A DNA stretch of 33,956 bases from an uncultured Pseudomonadota bacterium (GTDB taxonomy: Bacteria > Desulfobacterota > Desulfobacteria > Desulfobacterales > Desulfobacteraceae). Shown here piece by piece: positions 1 through 9,763 of this stretch; the first letter of the stretch is position 1; each line of letters begins with the position of its first letter. The stretch is taken from assembly GCA_937880875.1 (NCBI GenBank), contig CALGRI010000373.1, positions 1 to 33,956 of the forward strand, written 5' to 3'. Position numbers and translations under genes: made by a program. The notes beneath the pieces are model-generated. The model worked only from the letters and a program-made list of their open reading frames with translations. It searched no databases and was not told where the DNA came from.

Positions 1-219
1 ATACACTGATCAGATGTCTGTGCCAATAGATAAAATTACTCTTTTTTAAGCCTTTGAATTGTTTGGTTTTGGTCCTTTTATCTTAAAACCTGAATCCCCC
101 ATTTAAAAAAATCAGCTAAAGGATTCGAGTAAAACCAAGGCCTTTGATATTTATTTTCAGGTATGATAGTATCCCAAATCAGAATCATGGGAGTTTAACA
201 AATTGCAAGGAAATCTGTA

Positions 220-1719
220 ATGCCTTTTCCTGAGAATAATAGCCCTTCAGTCCTTTTGGATATAAAAAGCATTGATTTTTTATCTGTGCTGAACCTGCTG
301 GATGATGGGGTTATTATTGCTGACATTAAAGGGAACATTCTTTTTTATAATATTGCTCAATCTATAATAGACGGCCTGGTTCCCGAAGAGGTCATCGGAC
401 TCAAGGTAACCGATGTTTATGACCTCAACAATCGGTCCAGTATGATTATGCAGGTGATTTACAGACATGCCGCCATAAAGAACCGGGCCTTTTTCTACAG
501 AACCCGCAAGGGAAATGTTGCCAACACCATTACCAGTGTTTACCCCCTTTTCAATGGAGAAATTGTCAATGGGGTAATCTGTTTTGTAAAGGACTATGAA
601 CTGCTCTACAGATCCACTCCCATGACATCCATCACTGAATCCAGACCTGATCTTGGCAATGGTACCCAATACATCTTTGCCGACCTCATCGGCAGCGACC
701 CTGCCTTCCAGAGGGTAGTAGGAACAGCCAGGAAGGCCGCATCTTCTTCATCGCCCATCATGATCCAGGGGGAAACCGGTACAGGCAAGGAGCTATTTGC
801 CCAATCCATCCACAATCACAGCCAGCGCAGGAAACAAAAATATGTGGGCATCAATTGCGGGGCCATACCCCATGACCTTTTGGAGGGTATTCTATTTGGC
901 ACCACAAAAGGAGCCTTTACCGGTGCTCTGGACAAGCCCGGACTTTTTGAAATTGCCCATGACAGCACCCTGTTCCTTGACGAAATCCTGGCCATGCCCG
1001 TGGATCTCCAGGCAAAACTGTTAAGAGTTCTGCAGGAAAAACGCGTTCGCAGGGTGGGTTCTGACAAGGAAATCCCCGTTGATGTAAAAATCATCAGTTC
1101 CGTGAGCCAGGATCCCCGCATTGCCATCCGGGAAAAACGATTGCGAACCGACCTGTTTTACCGGCTGGGAGTGGTCATGGTCAAGCTGCCACCCCTTAGA
1201 GAACGGCAGGACAATATGAATGAACTGATCAGCCATTTTATCCAAAAATTCAATAATAGTCTGGGCACCAATGTAAATTACATTTCAGAGGAAGTCCTTG
1301 AATTATTCACAAGCTATCAATGGCCTGGAAATGTAAGAGAACTTGAGCACCTGATAGAAGGCGCAATGAACATGGCAGGCAGGGAAGAAACCATTGGAAC
1401 CGAGCATTTCACACCAGGCCTGGATTGTTTGGAACCCCTTGATTTTAACAGCCTTACGACGGCTTTTCCCATGATGAAAACCCTTGGCACCCCAAGGCTT
1501 GAGGAACCAGCCCATGCTCCTGGTCCGGATCGGCCTAACAATTTTGCCCAGACCCAGGCAGATTGGGAAAAATCAGCCATTAGATCCGCCCTCACCGAAA
1601 CAGGGGGTAATGTGACAAAGGCAGCAAAAAATCTTGGTATTTCAAGACAATTGCTTCATTATAAGATCAAAAAAAATAAATTTTTTCGCACGGATTTTAT
1701 CTTACGTTCCAATATTTAG
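220..1719 (+). CDS. Sigma54-dependent transcriptional activator (PAS sensor - AAA+ - Fis-type HTH)
   Basis: 499-aa ORF. Walker A GETGTGKE, GAFTGA sigma54-contact motif, WPGNVREL, and C-terminal Fis-like HTH 'GGNVTKAAKNLGISRQLLHYKIKK'; the N-terminus resembles a PAS domain. Confidence 0.93.
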   Translation: MPFPENNSPSVLLDIKSIDFLSVLNLLDDGVIIADIKGNILFYNIAQSIIDGLVPEEVIGLKVTDVYDLNNRSSMIMQVIYRHAAIKNRAFFYRTRKGNVANTITSVYPLFNGEIVNGVICFVKDYELLYRSTPMTSITESRPDLGNGTQYIFADLIGSDPAFQRVVGTARKAASSSSPIMIQGETGTGKELFAQSIHNHSQRRKQKYVGINCGAIPHDLLEGILFGTTKGAFTGALDKPGLFEIAHDSTLFLDEILAMPVDLQAKLLRVLQEKRVRRVGSDKEIPVDVKIISSVSQDPRIAIREKRLRTDLFYRLGVVMVKLPPLRERQDNMNELISHFIQKFNNSLGTNVNYISEEVLELFTSYQWPGNVRELEHLIEGAMNMAGREETIGTEHFTPGLDCLEPLDFNSLTTAFPMMKTLGTPRLEEPAHAPGPDRPNNFAQTQADWEKSAIRSALTETGGNVTKAAKNLGISRQLLHYKIKKNKFFRTDFILRSNI

Positions 1720-1892
1720 TCAATTTTTTTTCAAGTGAAAATTTCTTTTCTATTTATCATGGAACTAAAGCGAAAAAAAATTTTCTATTTGCTTTAAACC
1801 AAAAACCATTCACTTATGTATATATAAATTTTATCTATTATATTAACGAGTTAAATTATTAAAATACAAAATAAGCCGTAAGTCATATTTCA

Positions 1893-1908
1893 TGGTATAC
1901 TATCTGCA
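1893..1908 (+). promoter_or_regulatory. Putative sigma54 -24/-12 promoter for the mttB1-corrinoid-MT operon
   Basis: TGGTATACTATCTGCA: GG and GC with the canonical 10-nt gap (consensus TGGCACN5TTGCA), upstream of 2027 and downstream of a sigma54 activator gene. Confidence 0.55.
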
Positions 1909-2026
1909 TTGTGTCATGAAAATTTATCGGTCCCCTTATTTTAAAGACGGTCAGGATGGATAGATAATATTTAATTTAAAAAAATAACACTGGGGCAACC
2001 AAAACCTCCCTAAAGGAGAAAAGACA

Positions 2027-3448
2027 ATGGTCGATCGAATGCAGGAACTGAGTATCCAAAACATGAAGAAGATCCATTCTGCTGCCATGGATCTTCTAAA
2101 GTACACTGGTGTTTCCTTTAAAGAAAAAGAAGCCCTTGAAATTTTCAAGGCCAACGGACAAAGGGTGGAAGGTACCACGGTTTTTTTTAAAGAATCCGAC
2201 ATTCAAAAAGCTTTAGCAACTGCACCCAAAAAGTTTACCGTCCATGCCAGGAATCCTGAAAAAAACGTGGAAATCGGAGAAGATGATTTTGTCTTCCTGC
2301 CCGGGTATGGCGCCCCTTTTATCATGGATGCTTTGGGAAACCAGCGCCAGGCCACTATGGAAGATTACGATAATTTCTGCAAACTGATCCAGACCTCCCC
2401 TTATATTAAAATGAATGGATGGATGATGGTGGAACCGGCTGACATGCCACATGAAACCGTCCACCTGGACTTGAATCTATCTAATATGCTCTTGTGTGAC
2501 AAGCCCTTCATGGGAAGTCCGGTCTCCCGTCAGGGTGCTCTGGACGGTATTGAAATGGCAGGCATCCTCTGGGGCGGCAAGGAAAATATCATGGACAAGA
2601 CAGTGTCTGTCTCCCTGATCAACTCCCTTTCCCCGTTACAGTTTTCCGAAGAAATGGCCGGGGCACTTATCGAGCTTGCCCGTCACAACCAAGCCTGTGT
2701 AGTGGCTTCTCTTATCATGGCCGGCGGTTCCGGACCTGTGACCCTGGACGGGGTTCTGGCCCTGCAGAATGCAGAAATCCTGGCCGGCATCACCCTGGCC
2801 CAGCTGGTCAGACCGGGAGTTCCCGTGATTTATGGCTCCACTTCCTCTGCCATGGACATGCAAACCGGGGCTTTGTCCATTGGTGCGCCTGAATTGTCTA
2901 AAAACATCCATCTGGTGGCCCAGATGGCACGGTTCTATAATCTTCCCTCCAGATCCGGCGGTGCCTTGACCGATGCCCTGTGTGCCGATGCCCAGGCTGG
3001 TGCGGAATCTGCCATAGCCCTTTCCACTGCGGTCAGGAGCGGAATTAATTTCATCCTCCACTCCTGCGGCATACTGGGCTCCTATATTGCCATGAGTTTT
3101 GAAAAATTTCTCATTGACGAAGAAATCTGCGGTATGGTGCTAAACATGATCAAACCCCTTGCCCTTACGGATGAATCCATTGATCTTGACATGATAAAGC
3201 AGGTGGGCATTGGCGGCCAGTACCTGACACATCCCAAAACTTTCCAGCTCTGCCGGACCGAATTTTTCATGCCTGCTCTCATGAGCCGGAAAAATTTAGA
3301 TGCCTGGACAAAAGATGGAAAGAAACGAATCGACCAGATAGCTGAAGACAAGGTTGCCCTGCGACTGGCTTCCTATGAAAAACCAGATATTGACCCAAAA
3401 ATTGAACAACAATTAACCGAATATGTTGAAAAACGTAAAAACACTTAA
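2027..3448 (+). CDS. Trimethylamine methyltransferase family (MttB/COG5598) protein, non-pyrrolysine
   Basis: 473 aa, uninterrupted by TAG. RBS AAAGGAGAA. Strong similarity by eye to the ORF at 16674 (HARNPEKNV, YGAPF, LQNAEILAGITLAQLVR). Followed by corrinoid protein and pterin MT genes. Confidence 0.93.
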   Translation: MVDRMQELSIQNMKKIHSAAMDLLKYTGVSFKEKEALEIFKANGQRVEGTTVFFKESDIQKALATAPKKFTVHARNPEKNVEIGEDDFVFLPGYGAPFIMDALGNQRQATMEDYDNFCKLIQTSPYIKMNGWMMVEPADMPHETVHLDLNLSNMLLCDKPFMGSPVSRQGALDGIEMAGILWGGKENIMDKTVSVSLINSLSPLQFSEEMAGALIELARHNQACVVASLIMAGGSGPVTLDGVLALQNAEILAGITLAQLVRPGVPVIYGSTSSAMDMQTGALSIGAPELSKNIHLVAQMARFYNLPSRSGGALTDALCADAQAGAESAIALSTAVRSGINFILHSCGILGSYIAMSFEKFLIDEEICGMVLNMIKPLALTDESIDLDMIKQVGIGGQYLTHPKTFQLCRTEFFMPALMSRKNLDAWTKDGKKRIDQIAEDKVALRLASYEKPDIDPKIEQQLTEYVEKRKNT

Positions 3449-3459
3449 AGGAGAAAAAA

Positions 3460-4092
3460 ATGACTGATTTTAATGCAATAATCGATGCCCTGGTTTCCTG
3501 TGATATTGCCAAAGTAAGCACCCTTGTAAACGAGGCTCTAGCCCAGAATACACCGGCCTTCGATATTCTCAACAAAGGCCTGATAGCCGGCATGGACATT
3601 GTGGGCGAAAAAATGGAAAATGGTGACATGTTCATCCCTGAAGTTCTTATGGCCGCCAAGGCCATGGCTACCAGCGTAGCTATCCTCAAGCCTCTGTTGA
3701 AAGAGGGTGAGTCTGTCGCCGGTGCCATAGTGATCATTGGCACGGTTAAAGGCGACCTCCATGACATCGGTAAAAACCTGGTGAGTATGATGATGGAAAG
3801 CGCAGGCATGGAAGTTCATAATCTTGGGGTGGACATCAGCCCTGAGGGTTTTGTGGCCCAAATCAAAGAAAAAAACGCCCAGATCGTATGTCTGTCTGCT
3901 CTTTTGACCACCACCATGCCCATGATGAAACAAACCATTGATGCCATTGTTGAAAGCGGTCTTCGGGACCAGGTTAAAATCCTTGTGGGTGGTGCGCCTG
4001 TTACCCAGTCCTTTGCCGATGAAATTGGTGCAGACGGGTTTGCAGCCGATGCCGGTGCTGCCTCAAAACTTGCCAAGTCCCTTGTCAAATAA
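3460..4092 (+). CDS. Methyltransferase cognate corrinoid protein (MtbC/MttC/MtgC-like)
   Basis: 210 aa. B12-binding DxHDxG motif in 'VKGDLHDIGKNLVSMMM'; N-terminal helical B12-methyltransferase cap; RBS AAAGGAG. Confidence 0.95.
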   Translation: MTDFNAIIDALVSCDIAKVSTLVNEALAQNTPAFDILNKGLIAGMDIVGEKMENGDMFIPEVLMAAKAMATSVAILKPLLKEGESVAGAIVIIGTVKGDLHDIGKNLVSMMMESAGMEVHNLGVDISPEGFVAQIKEKNAQIVCLSALLTTTMPMMKQTIDAIVESGLRDQVKILVGGAPVTQSFADEIGADGFAADAGAASKLAKSLVK

Positions 4093-4125
4093 GTTGGACG
4101 TATAAACACAGGAGAAAAATAGACC

Positions 4126-4926
4126 ATGTTTGAAGTAATAGGCGAAAGAATAAACACCTCAAGAAAATTGGTCCAGGCTGCCGTGGCAGAACGGGATGCC
4201 GACTATATCATTGATGATGTAAAAAAACAGCAGGAAGCAGGCGCCAACTTTATTGATGTCAATGCCGGGGCTCGCATCGGACATGAAACAGAGGACATGA
4301 AATGGCTGCTGGACACTATCCAGCCCATTGCAACTATACCTCTCACCCTGGACAGTCCAGACCCTGCTGTCCTGGAAATGGCCTTTAAGATGGTGGAAAA
4401 GACACCCATGATCAACTCCATCAGCCTGGAAAAAGAACGGTTTAATGCCATGATGCCCTTTCTTGAAGGAAAGGACTGCAAGGTAATCGCCCTGTGCATG
4501 GACGATTCAGGCATGCCAACCTCTTTTAATGACATCCTGGACCGCGCCAGAGACCTGGTGGAAAAACTCAACAAGATAGGCATCCCCACTGCATCCATTT
4601 ATGTGGATCCTCTGGTCCAGCCCATCAGCGTCGAATCCAACAAAGGCACTATGGTTCTGGATGCTGTCAGAGCCATAAAAGCTGAATTCCCCGAGGTTCA
4701 TATCACGGGCGGCCTGTCCAATATTTCCTATGGCCTGCCCCAGAGAAAAATCATCAATCGGACCTTTGTCTCCCTGATGATGGATGCCGGCATGGATTCC
4801 GCTATTATTGATCCTCTGGACAAAAAAATCATGGCCACCATCAGAACGGCTGACATGCTTTTAGGCAAGGATGATTTCTGCATGAACTATCTTAAAGGGG
4901 TTCGTTCCGGAGCCATTGAAAGTTAA
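4126..4926 (+). CDS. Methylcorrinoid:tetrahydrofolate methyltransferase, MtgA/MetH pterin-binding family
   Basis: 266 aa. 'FEVIGERIN', 'GANFIDVNAG', 'ITGGLSNISYGLPQRKIINRTF' are typical of the AcsE/MtgA/MetH pterin-binding domain. Confidence 0.9.
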   Translation: MFEVIGERINTSRKLVQAAVAERDADYIIDDVKKQQEAGANFIDVNAGARIGHETEDMKWLLDTIQPIATIPLTLDSPDPAVLEMAFKMVEKTPMINSISLEKERFNAMMPFLEGKDCKVIALCMDDSGMPTSFNDILDRARDLVEKLNKIGIPTASIYVDPLVQPISVESNKGTMVLDAVRAIKAEFPEVHITGGLSNISYGLPQRKIINRTFVSLMMDAGMDSAIIDPLDKKIMATIRTADMLLGKDDFCMNYLKGVRSGAIES

Positions 4927-4943
4927 AGGCAAACAGAAACAGC

Positions 4944-4961
4944 GCCTTGTTTGAACAAGGC
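4944..4961 (+). terminator. Intergenic hairpin after the mttB1 operon
   Basis: GCCTTGTT-TG-AACAAGGC inverted repeat; no strong T-run. Confidence 0.4.
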
Positions 4962-4977
4962 CTTATGTTATTCTTGA

Positions 4978-5019
4978 CCCGATGCTGCTTCGTCATTCAA
5001 TGGCCGGCATCGGGTTTTT
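4978..5019 (+). terminator. Rho-independent terminator of the mttB1-corrinoid-MT operon
   Basis: CCCGATGC ... GCATCGGG followed by TTTTT. Confidence 0.8.
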
Positions 5020-5409
5020 CTACTTCACAGAAAGAACAGGACAATGTGCCTCTAAGATAATGTATTGAGCTGTTGAACCAAAAACAAGCTTTCCTACTTT
5101 TGATTTCTTTTTGATGCCGATTATGATTTCATCAACCTTTTTTTCCCTGGCATACCATACAATATCTTCTCCAGGGTCAAGACCCCTGATAAGAACATGG
5201 GTTTCGCATTCAACTCCATTGTTTTCAAAGACTTCCTGTCTAAGCTCTTCGAGCTCGGTTTCCAGCTTCCTTATTGTCAGCAGTTTTGTATCAGGTTCGC
5301 AGGTTGTGGCCAGGTAGACATGTGCCCCCAGTTTTTTGGCCCTTAAAAGTGCCTCGTCCAAAACCCTTGAAATGGACACATTTTTGTCATATGCAATTAA
5401 TATTTTCAT
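5020..5409 (-). CDS. Universal stress protein (UspA family)
   Basis: 'MKILIAYDKNVSISRVLDEALLRAKKLGAHVYLATTCEP ... IIIGIKKKSKVGKLVFGSTAQYIILEAHCPVLSVK'. The start is placed at the ATG preceded by AAAGGAGGATC, not at the upstream 5535 start. Confidence 0.85.
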   Translation of the reverse strand: MKILIAYDKNVSISRVLDEALLRAKKLGAHVYLATTCEPDTKLLTIRKLETELEELRQEVFENNGVECETHVLIRGLDPGEDIVWYAREKKVDEIIIGIKKKSKVGKLVFGSTAQYIILEAHCPVLSVK

Positions 5410-5513
5410 GATCCTCCTTTGTTTTGCCTTTGCCCATTTCATAAACAACCCTGTATTTCTCAATATAGGGCCTTCTACATATTGGATGTTTTTTCTCACC
5501 CTGTCAATTGGTA

Positions 5514-5550
5514 ACTTAATCAAGGATTTCTGCAATATCCTTGATTAAGT
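5514..5550. terminator. Perfect 14-bp stem-loop between etfA and usp
   Basis: ACTTAATCAAGGAT - TTCTGCAAT - ATCCTTGATTAAGT; a T-run follows only on the + strand side. Confidence 0.6.
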
Positions 5551-5576
5551 ATTTTTCATATCTCAAAACTAATAGG

Positions 5577-6509
5577 TTAAAGTTTTTCAGTTAATACAGG
5601 GACCACATCAAAAATATCTCCCACAATGCCATAATCACACTTGGAAAAAATAGGTGCATCCTTGTCTTCATTAATGGCCACAATGACCTTTGATGTCTTC
5701 ATGCCTGCAAAATGCTGAACTGCACCGGAAACGCCGCAGGCAATGTAGAGCCTTGGGCTTACTGTTTTACCGGTCTGGCCCACCTGCATGGAATGGGGTG
5801 CATAGCCCGCATCCACGGCGGCCCTGGACGCACCCACGGCAGCTCCCATTTTTTGGGCACAGGCTTCAAGCATTTGATAGTTTTCAGCAGCCTTAATGGC
5901 CCGGCCACCCGTTATGATTACCGGAGCTTCAGTCAGATCCAGTTTTTTCCCGGCATCTTTTTTGATTTCCACGATCTTGATCAATCCTGGATCTGCTACA
6001 TCAGCCTTGAACTCCACTATTTCTCCAGCAGCAGGTGCTGCCAGAGGTTCCATGGAATTAGGGCGGATGGTACACAGAAGAAGGGAACCGTTTACCTTAA
6101 GCGTGGCAAAGGTTTTACCGGAAAAATGTGATTTTTTCACTGTTTTATCTTCAATATTGACTTGCACACAATCTGATACCAGGGGTTCATCCAAGGTAGC
6201 GGCAATTCTTGCAAACAAATCTTTACCTGTTGCACTGGCTGTTCCTAAAAGGGTTTCAAAATTATATTCCTTTACAGCGGCTGCAATCATTTGTGCCTGC
6301 AGGTCCGGACTTGATGAAACATCTCCCGGGGCTGTAATACTGACGATTACAGCTGCTCCATATTCTGCCAATTTATCTTTAACTGTAGAGACATCATCAC
6401 CCAATACCAGTGCATAGATCTCTTCACCGGCGGCAGCCGTCATTACACCAAAGCTGGTCTCTTTTACTGCATTGTTTTCGATTTCAATTAAAATTCCTGT
6501 CCTGGCCAT
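5577..6509 (-). CDS. etfA: Electron transfer flavoprotein alpha subunit
   Basis: 310 aa; FAD-domain signature region 'MQVGQTGKTVSPRLYIACGVSGAVQHFAGMKTSKVIVAINEDKDAPIF'. Confidence 0.95.
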   Translation of the reverse strand: MARTGILIEIENNAVKETSFGVMTAAAGEEIYALVLGDDVSTVKDKLAEYGAAVIVSITAPGDVSSSPDLQAQMIAAAVKEYNFETLLGTASATGKDLFARIAATLDEPLVSDCVQVNIEDKTVKKSHFSGKTFATLKVNGSLLLCTIRPNSMEPLAAPAAGEIVEFKADVADPGLIKIVEIKKDAGKKLDLTEAPVIITGGRAIKAAENYQMLEACAQKMGAAVGASRAAVDAGYAPHSMQVGQTGKTVSPRLYIACGVSGAVQHFAGMKTSKVIVAINEDKDAPIFSKCDYGIVGDIFDVVPVLTEKL

Positions 6510-6526
6510 ATCCTTTTCTCCTTATC

Positions 6527-7297
6527 TTATAAAACCTTTTCATCCTCTTTAAGGATTCTGACAAGTTCAGTTACCTGATCATCCACAGATCCCGCAAGCA
6601 TTTTTGCACCGGATCGTTCAGGTACAGATTCCAATTTTTCAATCGTAACTTTGCCTTGAGATACGTCAATACCCAGTTCAGAAAGCTCAATCTCCTTAAT
6701 CTCTTTTTTCTTGGCTTTCATGATGTCAGGAAACTTGGGGTATCTTGGTTCATTCAGGCCCTTTGTTGCCCCGATCACACAGGGGAGACTCATTTCAATG
6801 ACCTGTATTTTCCCACCTTCAGCTTCTCTTTGGGCAATTGCTTTACCTCCATCAATAGTCAGAGAAGAGACTTCATTTACAATGGGCATGCCAAAGAATT
6901 TAGCCAGGCGGTACTGGGTCTGAAAACTTTCTGTATCAACAGATCCTTTTCCCGTAAAAATCATATCTGGCTTCCCATCCTGATCCATGACCGCTTTTAA
7001 GGCCTTTGCTGTCAGGTCACTGTCCAGAAACTGGCTGTCGGTTTTAACAAGGATAGCCCTGTGGGCACCCATGGCCATGGCACTCCTTATTGTTGTTACA
7101 GCTGAAGCTTTACCCACCGTCACAACGACAACCTCGCCGCCTTGCTTTTCCACCAGGCTGACCGCTTCTTCAATCCCGTATTCATCATAGGGGTTGGACA
7201 CAAATTTAATTTCTGAATCTTCAAACCCGTTGTCACCAGCAAGTTTTATGCTTGCTGCAGTGTCAGGTACATGTTTTACACATACACAAATTTTCAT
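6527..7297 (-). CDS. etfB: Electron transfer flavoprotein beta subunit
   Basis: 256 aa; 'MKICVCVKHVPDT', 'NPYDEYGIEEAV', 'FTGKGSVDTESFQTQYRLA'. Confidence 0.95.
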   Translation of the reverse strand: MKICVCVKHVPDTAASIKLAGDNGFEDSEIKFVSNPYDEYGIEEAVSLVEKQGGEVVVVTVGKASAVTTIRSAMAMGAHRAILVKTDSQFLDSDLTAKALKAVMDQDGKPDMIFTGKGSVDTESFQTQYRLAKFFGMPIVNEVSSLTIDGGKAIAQREAEGGKIQVIEMSLPCVIGATKGLNEPRYPKFPDIMKAKKKEIKEIELSELGIDVSQGKVTIEKLESVPERSGAKMLAGSVDDQVTELVRILKEDEKVL

Positions 7298-7311
7298 TAT
7301 TCCGCTTCCTT

Positions 7312-9732
7312 CTAGCTCTTCATTCTCTCATTTTTCGGATCGTACAATGGCATGGTCACGACTTCGGCTATCCGCGCCCGTCCTAAGATTTCCACTTCCA
7401 TTTTTGTTCCGGCCTTTGCAAATTCAGGTTTTATATATCCCATGGCAATACTTTTTTCAACCCTGTGGCCATATCCGCCCGAGGAAGTCATGCCAATACG
7501 TTCTCCATCTTTGAGAATCGGATTATATCCCCATGGATCAGAATCTTTAGCATCTACGACCAGACAAACCAGTTTCAACGGCACACCTTTTTCCTTCTGC
7601 TTAAGAATCCCTTGTTTACCGATAAATTCCTTGTCCATTTTCACGGTCCAGGCCACATTGGTTTCAAGGGGGGTATGGTGAACATTCATTTCACTCTTCC
7701 AGGCCAGGTATCCTTTTTCAAGACGCATGGAATCCATGGCATGCATGCCTATCAATTTAATATCGAATTCCTTGCCTGCCTCCATCAATGAGTTGTAAAC
7801 GGCAATCTGCTGCTCAATGGGATGAAAAATTTCAAACCCCAGTTCTCCCACATAATTCATGCGGTTGATTCGACATTTTGTCCGACCTACATAAATTCCC
7901 CGGGAAGTGGAAAATTTGAAAACCTCATTGGAAACATCATTATAAGCGACCTTGGCAAGCACTTCACGAGATTTGGGGCCGGCAAGGACCAGGCATCCCA
8001 TCTGGTAGGTTATATCTTCCATGGCAACACTTCCGTCCTTCGGAAGGTTTTCAAGCATCCAATGCTGGTCATGCTTTTTACCCACAGATGCCGTGACGCA
8101 GAAAAATTCTTCTTCGCTCACCCGGGTGATGGTCATGTCTGACTTAAAGTTTCCATTATGATCCAGCATGGGGCAAAGGGCAATTCGGCCGTCTGTTTCC
8201 GGCACATTCTGGCAGGTCATGTTGTTAAGCCAGGCTTTGGCGCCTGATCCTGAAATTTTTGTCTTGGCAAAACGGGTAAGATCGATTATCCCCACATGGT
8301 TCATCATATGTTTACATTCATTGGCCACATGCTTGAATGCATTGGAACGTCTCCAGGAAGGTTCTTCATAGGAGTCTTCACCCTTGGGTGGGAAATAATT
8401 GGGGCATTCCCAGCCATAGTAATCTCCAAATACGGCATTGGCCTGCTTCTGATATTCGTAGATGGGGCTGGTTCTGTTAGGCCTTGCTGCATCCCTGAAT
8501 TCGTTGGGATAAATGGTGGAATAAAGTCTTGGATAAGTATCTGCAATCTTTTCCGTATTATATGCCCAGTTTGCAAAGGAACCATAACGTCTGGAATCCA
8601 CAGCCCAGAGATCAATTTCCGGTTCCCCGTTCATGATCCAGCCGGCAAGATAATGGCCGATACCACCGGCCTGGGTAATTCCAAAGCTGTAGCCGCAGGC
8701 CTGGAAAAAGTTTTTCAAGGGGGCGGCAGGTCCCACCAGGGGATCTCCATTGGGAGTGTAGGTAATGGGGCCGGCTGTCACATGTTTGAAACCTGTTTCT
8801 CCAAGGATAGGGAACCGATCCATTCCTGCTTCAATGCAGTCGGAAATATTGTCGATATCCGGTTTTATTTCTTCCTGGGCATAGTCCCAGGGTACTCCAT
8901 GCTTTTTCCATTGCTGGCCATTTGCTTCGTACATGCCCAGGATCAAGGAATCCATTTCCTGGCGAAGATAAATTGATTTATCAGGATCACGAATAAGAGG
9001 CAAATAGGTATCTGCATCGGCAATGGCATTGATTTTTTCATATAGAATATGGGTATGTGCAATGGCAATAGAGGGAATTTCGATTCCAACCATCTTGGAT
9101 ACTTCCGGGGCCCAGAGACCTGCAGCATTGATCACATACTCGCAGGTAATATCTCCTTTGTCAGTCTTTATAAGCCATTCTCCGGAAGGTGTTTGTTCAA
9201 TACTTTTTACAAGGGTATGAAGGTTGATCTCAACGCCGTGCTGTCTTGCGCCCTTGGCCATGGCCTGGGTCACTGAGTTGGGATCCACATCCCCGTCATC
9301 CGGCCAGTATAGGCCTCCTAACAACCCTTTTGTATTCATAAAAGGATGCATTTTTCCAATTTCTTCCGGGGTCACATAACTGACATCCAAACCAAGACAA
9401 CGGTTCATTGAATAAGCATATCCCAGTTCATCCATACGGCCGGGATTATCGGCTGTCCGAATGGAACCCGTGGTATGCCATCCTGTGGATTGTCCGGTTT
9501 CTTTTTCCAGTTCCTTGAATATTTCAATACTTTTCATGTTCACCTGGGTGCCATAAAAGTTTGAATGAAAAAAGGAGACATTTCCAGCTGCCATCCAGGT
9601 GGACCCTGAGGTCAACTCATGTTTTTCCACCAGGACAACTTCATCCTTCCATCCATATTTTGCCAGATGATAGGCAACGCTCACCCCGATGGCACCACCA
9701 CCAATTATAACTGCTCTTGCATTGGTTTTCAT
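7312..9732 (-). CDS. Dimethylglycine/sarcosine dehydrogenase-like protein: FAD-dependent oxidoreductase (DAO) fused to GcvT aminomethyltransferase domains
   Basis: 806 aa. N-terminal FAD motif 'AVIIGGGAIGVSVAYHLAKYG'; C-terminal GcvT-like 'GYLAWKSEMNVHHTPLE..VAWTVKMDKEFIGKQ'. Next to etfBA. Confidence 0.9.
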   Translation of the reverse strand: MKTNARAVIIGGGAIGVSVAYHLAKYGWKDEVVLVEKHELTSGSTWMAAGNVSFFHSNFYGTQVNMKSIEIFKELEKETGQSTGWHTTGSIRTADNPGRMDELGYAYSMNRCLGLDVSYVTPEEIGKMHPFMNTKGLLGGLYWPDDGDVDPNSVTQAMAKGARQHGVEINLHTLVKSIEQTPSGEWLIKTDKGDITCEYVINAAGLWAPEVSKMVGIEIPSIAIAHTHILYEKINAIADADTYLPLIRDPDKSIYLRQEMDSLILGMYEANGQQWKKHGVPWDYAQEEIKPDIDNISDCIEAGMDRFPILGETGFKHVTAGPITYTPNGDPLVGPAAPLKNFFQACGYSFGITQAGGIGHYLAGWIMNGEPEIDLWAVDSRRYGSFANWAYNTEKIADTYPRLYSTIYPNEFRDAARPNRTSPIYEYQKQANAVFGDYYGWECPNYFPPKGEDSYEEPSWRRSNAFKHVANECKHMMNHVGIIDLTRFAKTKISGSGAKAWLNNMTCQNVPETDGRIALCPMLDHNGNFKSDMTITRVSEEEFFCVTASVGKKHDQHWMLENLPKDGSVAMEDITYQMGCLVLAGPKSREVLAKVAYNDVSNEVFKFSTSRGIYVGRTKCRINRMNYVGELGFEIFHPIEQQIAVYNSLMEAGKEFDIKLIGMHAMDSMRLEKGYLAWKSEMNVHHTPLETNVAWTVKMDKEFIGKQGILKQKEKGVPLKLVCLVVDAKDSDPWGYNPILKDGERIGMTSSGGYGHRVEKSIAMGYIKPEFAKAGTKMEVEILGRARIAEVVTMPLYDPKNERMKS

Positions 9733-9763
9733 TATTGTAAATCTCCTTTAAATCAATTTTTTC

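Noticed and set aside
1720-2026. Cobalamin riboswitch or CRISPR in AT-rich intergenic regions
   Set aside because: No B12-box-like sequence, regular direct repeats or spacers could be seen; regions look like ordinary AT-rich promoters.
5410-5535. N-terminal extension of the universal stress protein ORF
   Set aside because: The family starts at MKILIAYDKN, which has an AAAGGAGG RBS; the extension overlaps the intergenic hairpin.
7312-7325. TAG stop codon of the DMGDH-like gene as possible recoding
   Set aside because: Readthrough would add only a few residues (KEAE) before the next stop, and the following sequence is the etfB ribosome-binding region. It is an ordinary stop.
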